Assembly: GCA_029689965.1 (NCBI GenBank)
Contig: CP121450.1
Coordinates: forward strand, 806,001-870,000
Source of the DNA: Curtobacterium flaccumfaciens
Lineage (GTDB): Bacteria > Actinomycetota > Actinomycetes > Actinomycetales > Microbacteriaceae
Length of the DNA: 64,000 nucleotides
Direction of reading: 5' to 3'
The position numbers were made by a program, and so were the translations under genes. Of this stretch, positions 40,145 through 48,996 are shown piece by piece (position 1 is the first letter of the stretch; the number at the start of each line of letters is the position of its first letter). The notes beneath the pieces are model-generated. The model searched no databases and was not told the DNA's origin. It saw only the letters and a program-made list of their open reading frames with translations.

Positions 40145-40209
40145 TCGCGCGGTGCCGCAAGCAAGGGCAACTGAACCGTTGCGGAGCAGCGTGCGAGCAT
40201 CGTGGGCGC

Positions 40210-41096
40210 ATGAGCCAGTACGACAAGCGCGACCCGAACTCCCTCTACCCCGCCCCGCCGTACCCGAAGCAGGAGCAGTCCCTGCCTGGTGCCGCGTGGA
40301 AGATGGACCCGAGCCGGACCACGGCGAGCAGAGCTACGTCGGCAAGGAGCGCCTCACCGGCTACCGAGGCATCGTCACGGGGGCCGACTCCGGCATCGGC
40401 CGCGCGGCCGCGATCGCACTCTCCCGCGAGGGCGCCGATCTCGTGCTGTCGTACCTGCCGGACGAGCAGGAGGACGCCGAGCAGGTGCGTGACCTGCTCG
40501 CGGGCGAGGGGCGCCGCGCCGTCCTGTTCCCGGCGACATCTCGGACGAGCAGTACTGCACGGACCTCGTGCAGAAGGCCGTCGACGAGTTCGGTGGTCTC
40601 GACACCCTCGTCATGGTCGCCGGCCGGATGGACAGCAACGACGACATCCTCACCCTGGACACCGAGCACTTCGACTCGACGTTCAAGACCAACATCTACT
40701 CGCTGTTCTGGCTGACGAAGGCGGCGTTGCCCCACCTGGAGCCCGGCTCGACCATCGTCACGACCGGTTCGATCCAGGCGTCGACACCGTCGCCGGACAA
40801 GATCGACTACGCCGTGTCGAAGGGCGCCGTGAAGCTTCTTCACCGAAGCCGTCGCCCAGCAGCTCGCACCGAAGGGCATCCGCGTGAACTCGGTTGCTCC
40901 CGGGCCGGTGTGGACGCCGCTCCAGCCGGGTTCCGACGACGCCGAGACCGTGTCGCACTTCGGCGAGGGCTCGCCGTTCGGCCGCCCCGGTCAGCCCGCT
41001 GAGCTCGGTGCCGCCTACGTGCACCTCGTCAGCCCGGAGTCGAGCTACCAGTCCGGTTCGACGATCACCGTCGCGGGTGGGACGCCCGCCTTCTAG
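40210..41096 (+). CDS. SDR-family oxidoreductase (YghA/general stress protein 39 type)
   Basis: About 296 residues. The long N-terminal extension (YPAPPYPKQEQSLPGAAWKM) before the Rossmann fold marks the YghA/GSP39 subgroup. Then SYVGKERLTGYRGIVTGADSGIGRAAAIALSREGADLVLSY-type sequence, catalytic Ser in TTGSIQA, YAVSKGAVK as YxxxK and APGPVWTPL. Breaks near 40315 and 40530 are deletions; near 40838 one extra T seems inserted after AAGCT. Relatives are stress-induced aldehyde or glucose dehydrogenases. Confidence 0.82.
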
Positions 41097-41111
41097 ACGC
41101 GGCCGGTGACG

Positions 41112-41159
41112 GACGGCCTGGAGGCGCGTGGCGGCGCCGCCACGCGCCTCCAGGCCGTC
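41112..41159 (+). terminator. GGAGGC-family hairpin terminator
   Basis: A perfect 48-bp palindrome 16 bases after the SDR stop, arm starting GACGGCCTGGAGGCGCGTGG, with extra pairs extending the stem outward. Confidence 0.8.
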
Positions 41160-41236
41160 TGTGGCCGGTCGCGCACGACGTGCCAGGCTCGACGGAGCGG
41201 AACCGTCCGACCGAGCCGGCCGCGTGAGGAGCAACC

Positions 41237-41530
41237 GTGGCAGGAACGACGCACGTGGTCCTGGTCGAGTGGAGCGACGCCGGAGCGTCGGCAACAGCGA
41301 ACGCGCTCTGCCGCGAGCACCTGCCGCGCATCGACGGCGTGGAGTCGGTGCGCTCCGGGGAGAGCGTCAGCACCGAGGGCCTCGAGGGCGGGTTCGACTG
41401 GATGCTCGTCGTGCGCTTCCGGGACCGTGCGGCGCTCGAGGGGTACTTGCCGCACGCGGAGCACCAGCCGGTCGCGGAGTTCATCCGGAGCGGGAGCGCG
41501 CGGGTCGTGGTGTTCGACATCGACGACTGA
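41237..41530 (+). CDS. Dabb (stress-responsive alpha/beta barrel) domain protein
   Basis: A 97-residue protein from a GTG start with AGGAG upstream. The ferredoxin-like Dabb fold is suggested by THVVLVEWSDAGASATANAL, SVRSGESVSTEGLEGGFDWML and FRDRAALEGYLPHAEHQPVAEF; the HxxxxF-type motif is typical. Bacterial members are dimeric, of mostly unknown function, sometimes heme- or aromatic-binding. Confidence 0.78.
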   Translation: MAGTTHVVLVEWSDAGASATANALCREHLPRIDGVESVRSGESVSTEGLEGGFDWMLVVRFRDRAALEGYLPHAEHQPVAEFIRSGSARVVVFDIDD

Positions 41531-41554
41531 CACGGCGAGCGGCTCATGCCGTCG

Positions 41555-42405
41555 TCAGCCGGCTCGGACGTCCTCGGTGCCGAGCACCCCGAGGAGCGCG
41601 AGGGCATCCGCGTCCGGTGAGCCCACCGGCGCGGTGTAGAGCACGAGGTGCTGGTCCCGGTCGGTGAGTGCGAGGCTGTCGCAGTCCACCCGCACCGGGC
41701 CGACCGCGGGGTGCTGGAACGTCTTCGTGAGCACCGTCGAGGTCTGGACGTCGTGGCGCTCCCACAGCCGGGCGAACTCGGCACTGCCGGTCCGGAGATC
41801 GTCGACGAGCGCCGTCACCGCCGGGTCGGTCGGGTAGCGGGTCACGGTCGTGCGCAGCTGCATGACCACGTGTCGTCGGAACTCCGCGCCGTCCGAGATG
41901 CCGTACGGCGGGGCGTCCTCCTCGGCATCCGTCGTGGGGAACGCCCGCCGCGCGAGGTTCCGACCGGCGTCGTCCTGCTGCGCGAAGTCCTCCATGAGCG
42001 CTGCGGCGAGCTCGTTCCACGCCAAGACCTCGAAGTCGGCGGACAGCACGATCGCGGCCGTCTGCGGCAGACGCTCGACGACCGCCAGGATGCTCGGTCG
42101 GACGTCGCGTCGGACGGCGCCGTCGTGGAGCGGGGCGGTGCCGGCGAGCAGGTGCAGGTGATCGGACTCCGCATCGGCCAGGCGCAGTGCGCCGAGAGCC
42201 CGGCGAGCACCTCGGCGGACGGCCGCGGCGCACGTCCCTGCTCGAGTCGCACGTAGTACTCGGTCGAGATGTGGGCGAGCACGGCGACCTCCTCACGCCG
42301 GAGGCCAGGCGTCCGACGACGGGGGCCCGACGGGAGGCCGACGTCCTCCGGGCGGAGTCGTTCCCGTCGGGAACGGAGGAACGCCGCGAGCTCGTGCTTG
42401 TCCAT
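41555..42405 (-). CDS. XRE-family regulator with MmyB-type ligand-binding domain (copy 1)
   Basis: About 283 residues. N-terminal helix-turn-helix FLRSRRERLRPEDVGLP, RRTPGLRREEVAVLAHISTE and YYVRLEQGRAPRPS is the standard opening of MmyB-type regulators. The C-terminal domain (FEVLAWNELAAALMEDF, NLARRAFPT, HPAVGPVRVDCDSLALTDRD) is a PAS-like domain thought to bind fatty acids or other small ligands. One G is lost near 42185. Divergent from an SDR gene with a palindrome between them. A paralogue in the same arrangement lies at 43306-44152. Confidence 0.84.
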
Positions 42406-42440
42406 GGACCGAGTCTGCGCGTTCTGCGCCCGGTGATCCT

Positions 42441-42455
42441 GGTACAGGGTGTACC
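42441..42455. promoter_or_regulatory. Palindromic operator between XRE regulator and SDR (module 1)
   Basis: GGTACA-GGG-TGTACC is a perfect inverted repeat in the 86-bp gap between divergent starts. Just downstream CTGTCCGCAT is directly repeated (42464-42473 and 42484-42493), the second copy running into the SDR start codon. Confidence 0.6.
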
Positions 42456-42491
42456 TGGATCCACTGTCCGCATCGGCCGGACGCTGTCCGC

Positions 42492-43274
42492 ATGACCAAC
42501 GACACCACCACGAACCCGATCGGCCTGCTCTCCGGCAAGGTCGTCCTCATCACCGGCGCGAGCCGCGGCATCGGAGCGGCGGCCGCCCGACTGTTCGCGC
42601 AGGAGGGGGCCGCGGTCGTCCTCGCCGCCCGGAGTGCCGCCGCGCTCGACACAGTGGTCGCCGACGTCCGTTCCACCGGTGGGACCGCCGACGCCGTCAC
42701 GATCGACCTCGCTGACGCCGCGAGCATCCGCACCGCCGTCGCACGCGTCGACGAACTGCACGGCCGGCTCGACGGAGCCTTCAACAACGGCGCCGCGATC
42801 CAGCAGCCCGGCCCGCTCGACACCACCAGCGATGAGGACATCGAGACGCAGTTCGCCGTGAACTTCCGCGGGCACTGGGTCGCGATGACCGCCGAAGCCG
42901 AGCTGATGCGCCGAGCGGACGGTGGCGCGATCGTGAACACCTCGAGCATCGGAAGCCGACGAGCGAACCCCGCCCTGCCGGCGTACGGAGCGATGAAGCG
43001 TGCGCTCAACAGCATCACCGAGACCGCCGCCGTGACCTGGGCGCCCGAGGGCATCCGGGTGAACGGCATCACGCCCGGCGGTACCGCGACCGAGATGATC
43101 GACGCGTGGGAGACGGCGACTCCCGGCATCACCGAGCAGATCAACTCCTCCGTGCCGCTCGGCCGCATGGGCCGCCCGGAGGAGGTGGCGGAAGCCGCCG
43201 CCTGGCTGCTGAGCGATCGCGCGTCGATGGTCACCGGCGCGATCCTGCCGGTGGACGGCGGTGCGGGCGCCTGA
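42492..43274 (+). CDS. SDR-family oxidoreductase (module 1)
   Basis: Unbroken 260-residue classical short-chain dehydrogenase: VVLITGASRGIGAAAARL, FNNGAAIQQ in place of NNAG, catalytic Ser in VNTSSIGS, YGAMK as YxxxK, and the closing ITPGGTATEMI and ITGAILPVDGG-like tail. Divergent from the MmyB-type regulator that probably controls it. Substrate unknown. Confidence 0.86.
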   Translation: MTNDTTTNPIGLLSGKVVLITGASRGIGAAAARLFAQEGAAVVLAARSAAALDTVVADVRSTGGTADAVTIDLADAASIRTAVARVDELHGRLDGAFNNGAAIQQPGPLDTTSDEDIETQFAVNFRGHWVAMTAEAELMRRADGGAIVNTSSIGSRRANPALPAYGAMKRALNSITETAAVTWAPEGIRVNGITPGGTATEMIDAWETATPGITEQINSSVPLGRMGRPEEVAEAAAWLLSDRASMVTGAILPVDGGAGA

Positions 43275-43305
43275 TCCCGCCTGCCAGGGACGGGCACCGG
43301 CTCGG

Positions 43306-44152
43306 TCAGTCGATGAGCGATTGCGTCCCGAGGACGATCGCGAGCGCGAGCCGTTCGGCGTCCTCGGTGCCCGGCTCCGCGGTGTAGGCCAGCACGGTGA
43401 GGTCGTCCGTGGCGATCTGCAGCGTGTCGCAGTCGAGCGTGATCCGGCCGACCGCCGGGTGCTCGATCGTCTTCCGCCGCCCCGTGTCGCGCGGCGGCGT
43501 GGACGAACCCGCGTCCCAGAGGTCCACGAAACGGGGACTCGCGGCGCGGAGGTCCCGCACGAGCTGTCCGAGCGCGCGATCGAGCGGGTAGCGGGCCACG
43601 GTCAGCCGGAGCGCGGCGACGAGGGAGACCTCGAAGGCCCGCTGCTCGGCGTCGGTGTGCACGGCTCGGCTCCCGGGACCGACCAGGCGCCGCCACGCCG
43701 TGTTCCGCTCGTGCCCGCGGAGCGCCCCGACCGGGCCCATGAGCGCGTCGTAGGGAGCGTTGGCCGTGAGGATCGTCCCGGCCGCGTCGAGCACGGCGAC
43801 GGGAGTGTCGGCGAGGCGGTCGAGCAGCCGTTGCACGCTCGGCGGGATCCGCGACGGGACGACGTCCGCGCCGGGGACCGCGTGCCCGGCGAGCCGGAAC
43901 AGCAGCTTCTCGTTCGGCGTCGGCGACGCGGAGCGATCGGGCGAGGGCTTCGACGACCTGGGCGGACGGCGAGGTGGCTCGCCCCTGTTCGAGACGGGTG
44001 AGGTAGTCGGCGGAGATCCCCGCGAGGGCGGCGAGCTCCTCGCGGCGCAGCCCGCTCGCTCGGCGGCGACTGCCCGCGACGACGCCGACCGCCTCCGGTG
44101 CGACGTGATCGCGCAGGCGGCGCAGGGTCCGCCCGAACTCGGTGTGTTCCAC
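43306..44152 (-). CDS. XRE-family regulator with MmyB-type ligand-binding domain (copy 2)
   Basis: About 282 residues and clearly a paralogue of 41555-42405: TLRRLRDHVAPEAVGV, RRRASGLRREELAALAGISAD, YLTRLEQGRATSPSAQVVEAL, then the ligand domain (PVAVLDAAGTILTANAPYDAL, NTAWRRLV, HPAVGRITLDCDTLQIATDD). A frame change near 43915, at an AAGCTG context, looks like an extra base or a two-base loss. It is divergent from another SDR gene. Confidence 0.83.
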
Positions 44153-44253
44153 GTCCCCAGCGTGCGACCGCGGCCGGCCGGTGTCCTGGGTCCGTCAGTC
44201 CTACGACAACCGGACGGCTCCCCGACGCTGCCTGGCCGACGGACGCTGGGTGC

Positions 44254-44952
44254 ATGACAACGACACTCGTCACCGGGGCCTCGAGAGGCCTCGGCAAGGA
44301 AACCGCCCGCCAGCTCGTCGCCGCCGGGCACACCGTCTGGATCGGCGCCCGCGACCTCGCCGCCGGCCACGCCGTCGCCCGCGAGATCAGCACCGCGACG
44401 AACACGGCCCGTGCCGTCCAGCTCGACGTCACGGACGACGCCTCGGTCGAGGCCGCGTTCGCGCGGCTCGAACACGAGGGCGGTCTCGACGTGCTGGTGA
44501 ACAACGCCGGCATCGGCAAGGAGGCGCTGAACGGTCCCGAGGCGCTCGAGGTCTTCGACACGAACGCCGTCGGCATCGTCCGCACGACCGAGGCGGCGCT
44601 GCCCCTGCTCCGCCGTTCCGCCAACCCCGTCATCGTGAACATCTCGAGCGCGCTCGGCTCGTTCGCGGCGAACCACGACCCGGAGAAGCCGGCGTCGCAG
44701 TACCAGGCGATCGTCTACGGCGCGAGCAAGGCCGCGGTCTCGATGCTGACGGTGCAGTACGCCCGCGCGGTGCCCGAGGTGCACGTCGTCGCGGTCGAGC
44801 CCGGGTACACCGCGACGGAGTTCGGCGGCGTCGAGAACCCGCACGGGCGCCCCGTGGAGGTCAGCGCCGCGACGGTCGCGGCGGCTGCCGCCGCCGGCCC
44901 GGACGGCCCGACGGGCGTCTTCCTCGAGGACGGCGCGCCGCTCGGGTGGTGA
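44254..44952 (+). CDS. SDR-family oxidoreductase (module 2)
   Basis: Unbroken 232-residue short-chain dehydrogenase: TTLVTGASRGLGKETARQL, VLVNNAGIG, catalytic Ser in VNISSALGS, YGASKAAV as YxxxK, and EPGYTATEF. It belongs to a different SDR subgroup from module 1, so the modules share layout but not an identical enzyme. The 101 bp between it and the divergent XRE gene contains no perfect palindrome like that in module 1. Confidence 0.86.
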   Translation: MTTTLVTGASRGLGKETARQLVAAGHTVWIGARDLAAGHAVAREISTATNTARAVQLDVTDDASVEAAFARLEHEGGLDVLVNNAGIGKEALNGPEALEVFDTNAVGIVRTTEAALPLLRRSANPVIVNISSALGSFAANHDPEKPASQYQAIVYGASKAAVSMLTVQYARAVPEVHVVAVEPGYTATEFGGVENPHGRPVEVSAATVAAAAAAGPDGPTGVFLEDGAPLGW

Positions 44953-44957
44953 CCACC

Positions 44958-45007
44958 CGACGGACTGGAGGGACGTGGCGGTACCGCCACGTCCCTCCAG
45001 TCCGTCG
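44958..45007 (+). terminator. GGAGGC-family hairpin terminator (variant)
   Basis: A perfect 50-bp palindrome starting 6 bases after the SDR stop, arm CGACGGACTGGAGGGACGTG and onward. The inner part has GGAGGGAC where other members have GGAGGCGC. Confidence 0.82.
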
Positions 45008-45087
45008 CTCCCCGGTCGTTCCTTCCCCTGTCACGTGCGATGGGAGGCCGATTCGCGCGTAGGCGGTCGTTCCATCAGGGCAGGTAC

Positions 45088-45159
45088 GCGCGATTCGGCT
45101 GCCGACGCGCGATTCGGCTGCGTGTGCGCGATTCGGCTGCGTGCGCGCGATTCGGCTGC
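45088..45159. repeat. Four copies of a 19-bp tandem repeat
   Basis: The 15-mer GCGCGATTCGGCTGC starts at 45088, 45107, 45126 and 45145, exactly 19 bp apart, with variable 4-base linkers. It lies in the 200-bp gap between the terminator and the pcp gene. Nothing else is recognisable in 45008-45204. Confidence 0.92.
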
Positions 45160-45204
45160 GTGCGCGTGCTGGTGGGGCCCACCTCGGGTCCGTAGCCTGG
45201 TCGC

Positions 45205-45852
45205 GTGGCTGCCGCGACCGAACCGACCGTCCTGCTGACCGCCTTCGAGCCGTTCGGCGGTGACGCGGTCAACCCGTCGTGGGAGGCCGCCCAGCGGCTC
45301 GCCGAGACGTGGGACGGACCGGCGACCCTCGTGGTCGAGCAGCTGCCCGTCGTGTTCGCCGAGGAACGGTCACGACTCGCGGCCGCGATCGAGCAGCACC
45401 GTCCCACCGTCGTCGTCGCGACGGGCCTCGCCGCCGGGCGAGCGGCGGTCACGCCCGAGCGCGTCGCGATCAACGTGATGGACGCCCGGATCCCGGACAA
45501 CGTGGGTGCCCAGCCGGTGGACGAGCCGATCGACCCGCACGGCCCACCGGCCGTGTTCAGCGGGCTGCCGATCAAGCGGATCGTGCGCGACGTCCGTGCC
45601 GCCGGTGTGCCCGCGTCGGTGTCGAACACGGCCGGGACGTTCACCTGCAACCAGGTGTTCTACGAGCTGATGTCCTTCGCCGGACGCGACGGCTTCCGCG
45701 CCGGCTTCGTGCACGTGCCCGCGACGCCGGACCTCGCCGCGGACGGACCAACGCTCACGCTCGACGAGATCGTCACCGCGCTCGACGCCGTGGTGCACGC
45801 GTCGCTCGACCCCGCACCCGACATCGCCGAGCAGGGCGGCGCCGAGTCCTGA
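45205..45852 (+). CDS. pcp: Pyroglutamyl-peptidase I (peptidase C15)
   Basis: Unbroken 215-residue cytoplasmic cysteine peptidase that removes N-terminal pyroglutamate. Starts LLTAFEPFGGDAVNPSWEA, the family opening. The catalytic triad is Glu85 (VTPERVAIN), Cys148 (GTFTCNQVFYE) and His170 (FVHVPATP). GTG start. The upstream 19-bp repeats end 45 bp before it. Confidence 0.92.
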   Translation: MAAATEPTVLLTAFEPFGGDAVNPSWEAAQRLAETWDGPATLVVEQLPVVFAEERSRLAAAIEQHRPTVVVATGLAAGRAAVTPERVAINVMDARIPDNVGAQPVDEPIDPHGPPAVFSGLPIKRIVRDVRAAGVPASVSNTAGTFTCNQVFYELMSFAGRDGFRAGFVHVPATPDLAADGPTLTLDEIVTALDAVVHASLDPAPDIAEQGGAES

Positions 45853-45862
45853 CCCGCGACGG

Positions 45863-47587
45863 TCAGAGGAACTGGCGGAAGTTCGTCGACGCCAGGTCGA
45901 GCAGTTCGTCGCCGCGACCGGACAGCACGGTGCGGATCGCGTAGAGCGTGAAGCCCTTCGCCTGCTCGAGCGTCACCGCCGGCGGCATCGACAGCTCCTG
46001 CCGGTCGGCCCGCACCGAGACGAGCGCAGGCCCGTCGTGGGCCAGGGCAGCGGCGAGGGCGTCCTCGAGCTGGTCGGACCGGTCGACGCGGAAGCCGGCG
46101 ATGCCGATCGCCTCGGCGACCTTCGCGAAGTCGGGGTTCTGCAGCTCGGTGCCGTAGTTCACGAACCCGGCGGCCTTCATCTCGAGCTCGACGAAGTTCA
46201 GCGACGAGTTGTCGAACACGACGATCTTCACCGGCAGCTGGTTCTGCACGATCGTGATGAGTTCACCGAGCAGCATCGTCAGACCGCCGTCGCCCGCCAT
46301 CGCGATGACCTGGCGCTCGGGGAACGCCGCCTGCGCACCGATGGCCTGCGGGACCGCGTTCGCCATCGTGCCGTGCACGAACGAGCCGATCAGCCGGCGC
46401 TCGCCGTTCAGCGTGAGGTACCGGGACGCCCAGACCACGGGGGAGCCGACGTCCGGGATGAAGACGGCGTCGTCCGCCGCGAGCCGGTCCAGCACGCGGG
46501 TGACGTACTGCGGGTGCAGGGGCTTGTGCTTCCCCGCCGGCACCGCGAGGTCGTCGAGCTTGGCACGCGTCTTCGCGTAGTGCTTGCGCGCGTCCTCGAG
46601 GTGCTTGGTGGGGTGCGACCGGGTGAGCAGCGGGATGAGCGCGAGCGCGGTGTCCTTGACGGTGCCGACGAGTCCGATGTCCACCGGGTGCCGACGTCCG
46701 AGCTGTGCGCCCCGGATGTCGACCTGCACGTGCTTCGCCTTCGCGGGGAAGAACTGCTGGTACGGGAAGTCCGTCCCGAGCATGAGCACCACGTCGGCGT
46801 CCTCCATGGCTCGGTACCCGGAGGCGAAGCCGAGCAGACCGGTCATCCCGACGTCGTACGGGTTGTCCACTCGATGTGCTCCTTGCCGCGGAGGGCGTGC
46901 ACGATCGGCGCCTGCAGCCGCTCGGCGAGCGCGATCACCTCGTCGTGGGCGCCGGCCACCCCGGCACCCGCGAGGATCGTGACGCGGTCCGCGCCGTTGA
47001 GGAGGTCGGCGGTGCGTCGGAGCTCCGTCTCGGCCGGGACGATGCGCGGCTCGGCGCGTTCGATCCGGGTGACGCGGGGCGCGACTGCCTCGGCGAGCAG
47101 CACGTCGCCGGGGATGGCGAGCACGGCGACCCCGCGCTGCTCCACGGCCGCGCGCATCGCGATCTCCAGCAGGCGCGGCATCTGCGTGGGGTCCGCGACG
47201 TACTCGACGTAGACGGAGCACTCGCGGAACAGCTTCCTGCGGGTGGGTCTCCTGGAAGTACCCGGACCCGATCTCCGCCGTGGGGATGTGCGCGGCGATC
47301 GCGAGGACGGGCACGCGGGACCGGTTCGCGTCGTAGAGACCGTTGATCAGGTGCAGGTTGCCCGGTCCGCAGCTGCCGGCGCACACCGCGAGCTCCCCGG
47401 TCAGCGCGGCCTCGGCCGAGGCGGCGAACGCGGCTGCCTCCTCGTGCCGGACGTGCTCCCACCGGATCGAGCCGTCCTTGCGGAGCGCGTCGGTGAACCC
47501 GTTGAGGGAGTCACCGGGGAGACCGTAGACCCGTTCGACGTGGTTCTCACGGAGGGTGGCGACGATGTTCTCGGCAACGGTTGTCAT
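45863..47587 (-). CDS. poxB: Thiamine-diphosphate-dependent pyruvate oxidase/dehydrogenase (PoxB type)
   Basis: About 575 residues. PYR domain: VERVYGLPGDSLNGFTDAL, HVRHEEAAAFAASAEA with the conserved cofactor-activating Glu, and GPGNLHLINGLYDANRSRVPV. The FAD/linker domain includes RVTILAGAGVAGAHDEVI and MLGTDFPYQQF. PP domain: the diphosphate motif AMAGDGGLTMLLGELITIVQNQLP and DNSSLNFVE. These match quinone-dependent pyruvate dehydrogenase, which makes acetate and CO2 at the membrane. The frame changes near 47235, where an extra A seems inserted before AGCTG, and near 46870. Convergent with pcp with only 10 bp between. Confidence 0.87.
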   Translation of the reverse strand: MTTVAENIVATLRENHVERVYGLPGDSLNGFTDALRKDGSIRWEHVRHEEAAAFAASAEAALTGELAVCAGSCGPGNLHLINGLYDANRSRVPVLAIAAHIPTAEIGSGYFQETHPQEAVPRVLRLRRVRRGPHADAAPAGDRDARGRGAARGRRARHPRRRAARRGSRAPRHPDRTRRAAHRPGRDGAPTHRRPPQRRGPRHDPRGCRGGRRPRRGDRARRAAAGADRARPPRQGAHRVDNPYDVGMTGLLGFASGYRAMEDADVVLMLGTDFPYQQFFPAKAKHVQVDIRGAQLGRRHPVDIGLVGTVKDTALALIPLLTRSHPTKHLEDARKHYAKTRAKLDDLAVPAGKHKPLHPQYVTRVLDRLAADDAVFIPDVGSPVVWASRYLTLNGERRLIGSFVHGTMANAVPQAIGAQAAFPERQVIAMAGDGGLTMLLGELITIVQNQLPVKIVVFDNSSLNFVELEMKAAGFVNYGTELQNPDFAKVAEAIGIAGFRVDRSDQLEDALAAALAHDGPALVSVRADRQELSMPPAVTLEQAKGFTLYAIRTVLSGRGDELLDLASTNFRQFL

Positions 47588-47698
47588 GCCTCCAGGTCTA
47601 GTCCCGGCGGCTGATCCCTGCCGTTCGCTGTGCGACCTCTGATCGATCGTCACGGAACTCCGGGCCCGGTGGTGTCGCCCACCTGCGACGATGGGCGG

Positions 47699-48415
47699 AT
47701 GTCCGACGCAGCGCTCCGCCCCCGCCGACGGGTGTCCGACGAGTACGGCATCCTCGACCGGAACCCGTACCCGCTCGTCTCGGTGGCGGTCGCCGTCGTC
47801 GCGGTCATCGTCATCACGATCGTCGGGTTCACGCTCGGCACGGTCGACCTCGGACTGTCGAAGGCGCTCAACGGTCTGCACACCGGGGTGGTCGGGGCGT
47901 TCAGCACGGCGGTCTACCACGTCATCAGCCCGGCTCCGGCGATCGGGATCACGTTCGTCGTCGTGGCGGTGATCTGGTGGCGCACCAGGGATCTCCGTCC
48001 GGCCCTGGCGTTCGGCGGCACGATCGCGATCACCTGGCTGCCCTCGGCGGTCGTGAAGGAGATCGTGCACCGGGCGCGCCCCGACGTCGGCGTGCTGCCG
48101 CACCCGTTCCCGGTGCAGCCGGACCCGGGCTACCCGAGCGGCCACACGGTCTACATCACGGCGTTCGCGATCGCCCTGGTCTGGCTCCTCCGCGACACCC
48201 GGTGGCACCGGTGGGCACGAACGCTGGGGACCGTGGCGATCGTCGTGGTGTTCTTCGCGGTGTCGATCGACGCCGTGCACTACCCGACGGACGCGGCCGC
48301 TTCGATCCTGTGGTCGGTGGCGGTCGCGCCCGGCGTGCGCGTCGTCTGGGTCGACTGGCTGATGCCGCGGATCCCGTTCCTGCGCCCGCGCGAGGCGCGC
48401 GTGCAGGCACGCTGA
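47699..48415 (+). CDS. PAP2-family membrane phosphatase
   Basis: Unbroken 238-residue protein with about six membrane helices. The three phosphatase motifs are visible: KEIVHRARP, YPSGHTVYITAF and SIDAVHYPTDAAAS, with the catalytic His residues in the second and third. Likely dephosphorylates lipid phosphates such as undecaprenyl diphosphate or phosphatidate at the outer face. In the third motif the usual SR is SI, which leaves one phosphate-binding Arg unaccounted for. Confidence 0.85.
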   Translation: MSDAALRPRRRVSDEYGILDRNPYPLVSVAVAVVAVIVITIVGFTLGTVDLGLSKALNGLHTGVVGAFSTAVYHVISPAPAIGITFVVVAVIWWRTRDLRPALAFGGTIAITWLPSAVVKEIVHRARPDVGVLPHPFPVQPDPGYPSGHTVYITAFAIALVWLLRDTRWHRWARTLGTVAIVVVFFAVSIDAVHYPTDAAASILWSVAVAPGVRVVWVDWLMPRIPFLRPREARVQAR

Positions 48416-48447
48416 CGGGTCGCGCCGGCGCACTGGTCGCGACCCGG

Positions 48448-48496
48448 TGACGGACTGGAGGCGCGTGGCGGGCCCGCCCGGGCCTCCAGTCCGTCA
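48448..48496. terminator. GGAGGC-family hairpin between PAP2 and soxR
   Basis: Outer arms TGACGGACTGGAGGC and GCCTCCAGTCCGTCA pair over 15 bp; the inner part is degenerate. The last three bases (TCA) are the complement of the soxR stop codon, so the terminator overlaps the end of soxR. Confidence 0.72.
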
Positions 48497-48981
48497 GCCG
48501 GTCGCGTCGGGCAGCTCGTCCTCGATCGGGAGCAGCCGGCGTGCGCCGTGCCCTTCGGCGCCGAGCTCGTCGCCCGGGTTCATGACGAGGCAGGCGTTGA
48601 GCGAGACGCACCCGCAGCCGATGCACTGCGTCATCTCGTCCTGCAGACGCTCCAGCTCGAGCTGCCGCGCGCGGAGCCGAGCGCGCCACCGCTCGTTCAG
48701 TCGGTTCCAGTCGCGCAGCGAGGGCATCCGGTCCGAGGGGAGCGTCTCGAACTGCTCGGCCACCTCGCCCAGGGGGATGCCGAGCCGCTTGGCGACCTGG
48801 ATGATCGCGATGCGCCGCTCGACGTGCCGGGGTACAGCCGGGTGCCGCCCGCGGTGCGCTCCGGGTGGATCAGGCCCTTGCGCTCGTAGAAGTGCAGGGC
48901 GGACGCGGCGACCCCGGTGCGGGCGACGACCTCGCCGATCGTGAGCAGGTCAGTCGGCTTCGGCTGCGAGATCTCGACCAT
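48494..48981 (-). CDS. soxR: SoxR, redox-sensing [2Fe-2S] MerR-family regulator
   Basis: About 162 residues. N-terminal MerR helix-turn-helix (LLTIGEVVARTGVAASALHFYERKGL), a dimerisation helix and the C-terminal cluster CIGCGCVSLNAC, exactly the C-x2-C-x-C-x5-C spacing of SoxR. It activates defence or efflux genes in response to redox-cycling compounds. One G is lost near 48830 in the wing. The start codon lies in the centre of a 22-bp palindrome. No typical target gene is adjacent; the neighbouring PAP2 gene is convergent. Confidence 0.9.
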
Positions 48982-48991
48982 GGTCGAGATC
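48970..48991. promoter_or_regulatory. 22-bp perfect palindrome centred on the soxR start codon
   Basis: Half-site GATCTCGACCA and its exact complement meet at the centre, so the start codon of soxR lies in the middle. SoxR and other MerR proteins bind dyads of about this size in promoters, so this is a candidate autoregulatory site, though the half-site differs from the enterobacterial soxbox. Confidence 0.55.
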
Positions 48992-48996
48992 CTAGG

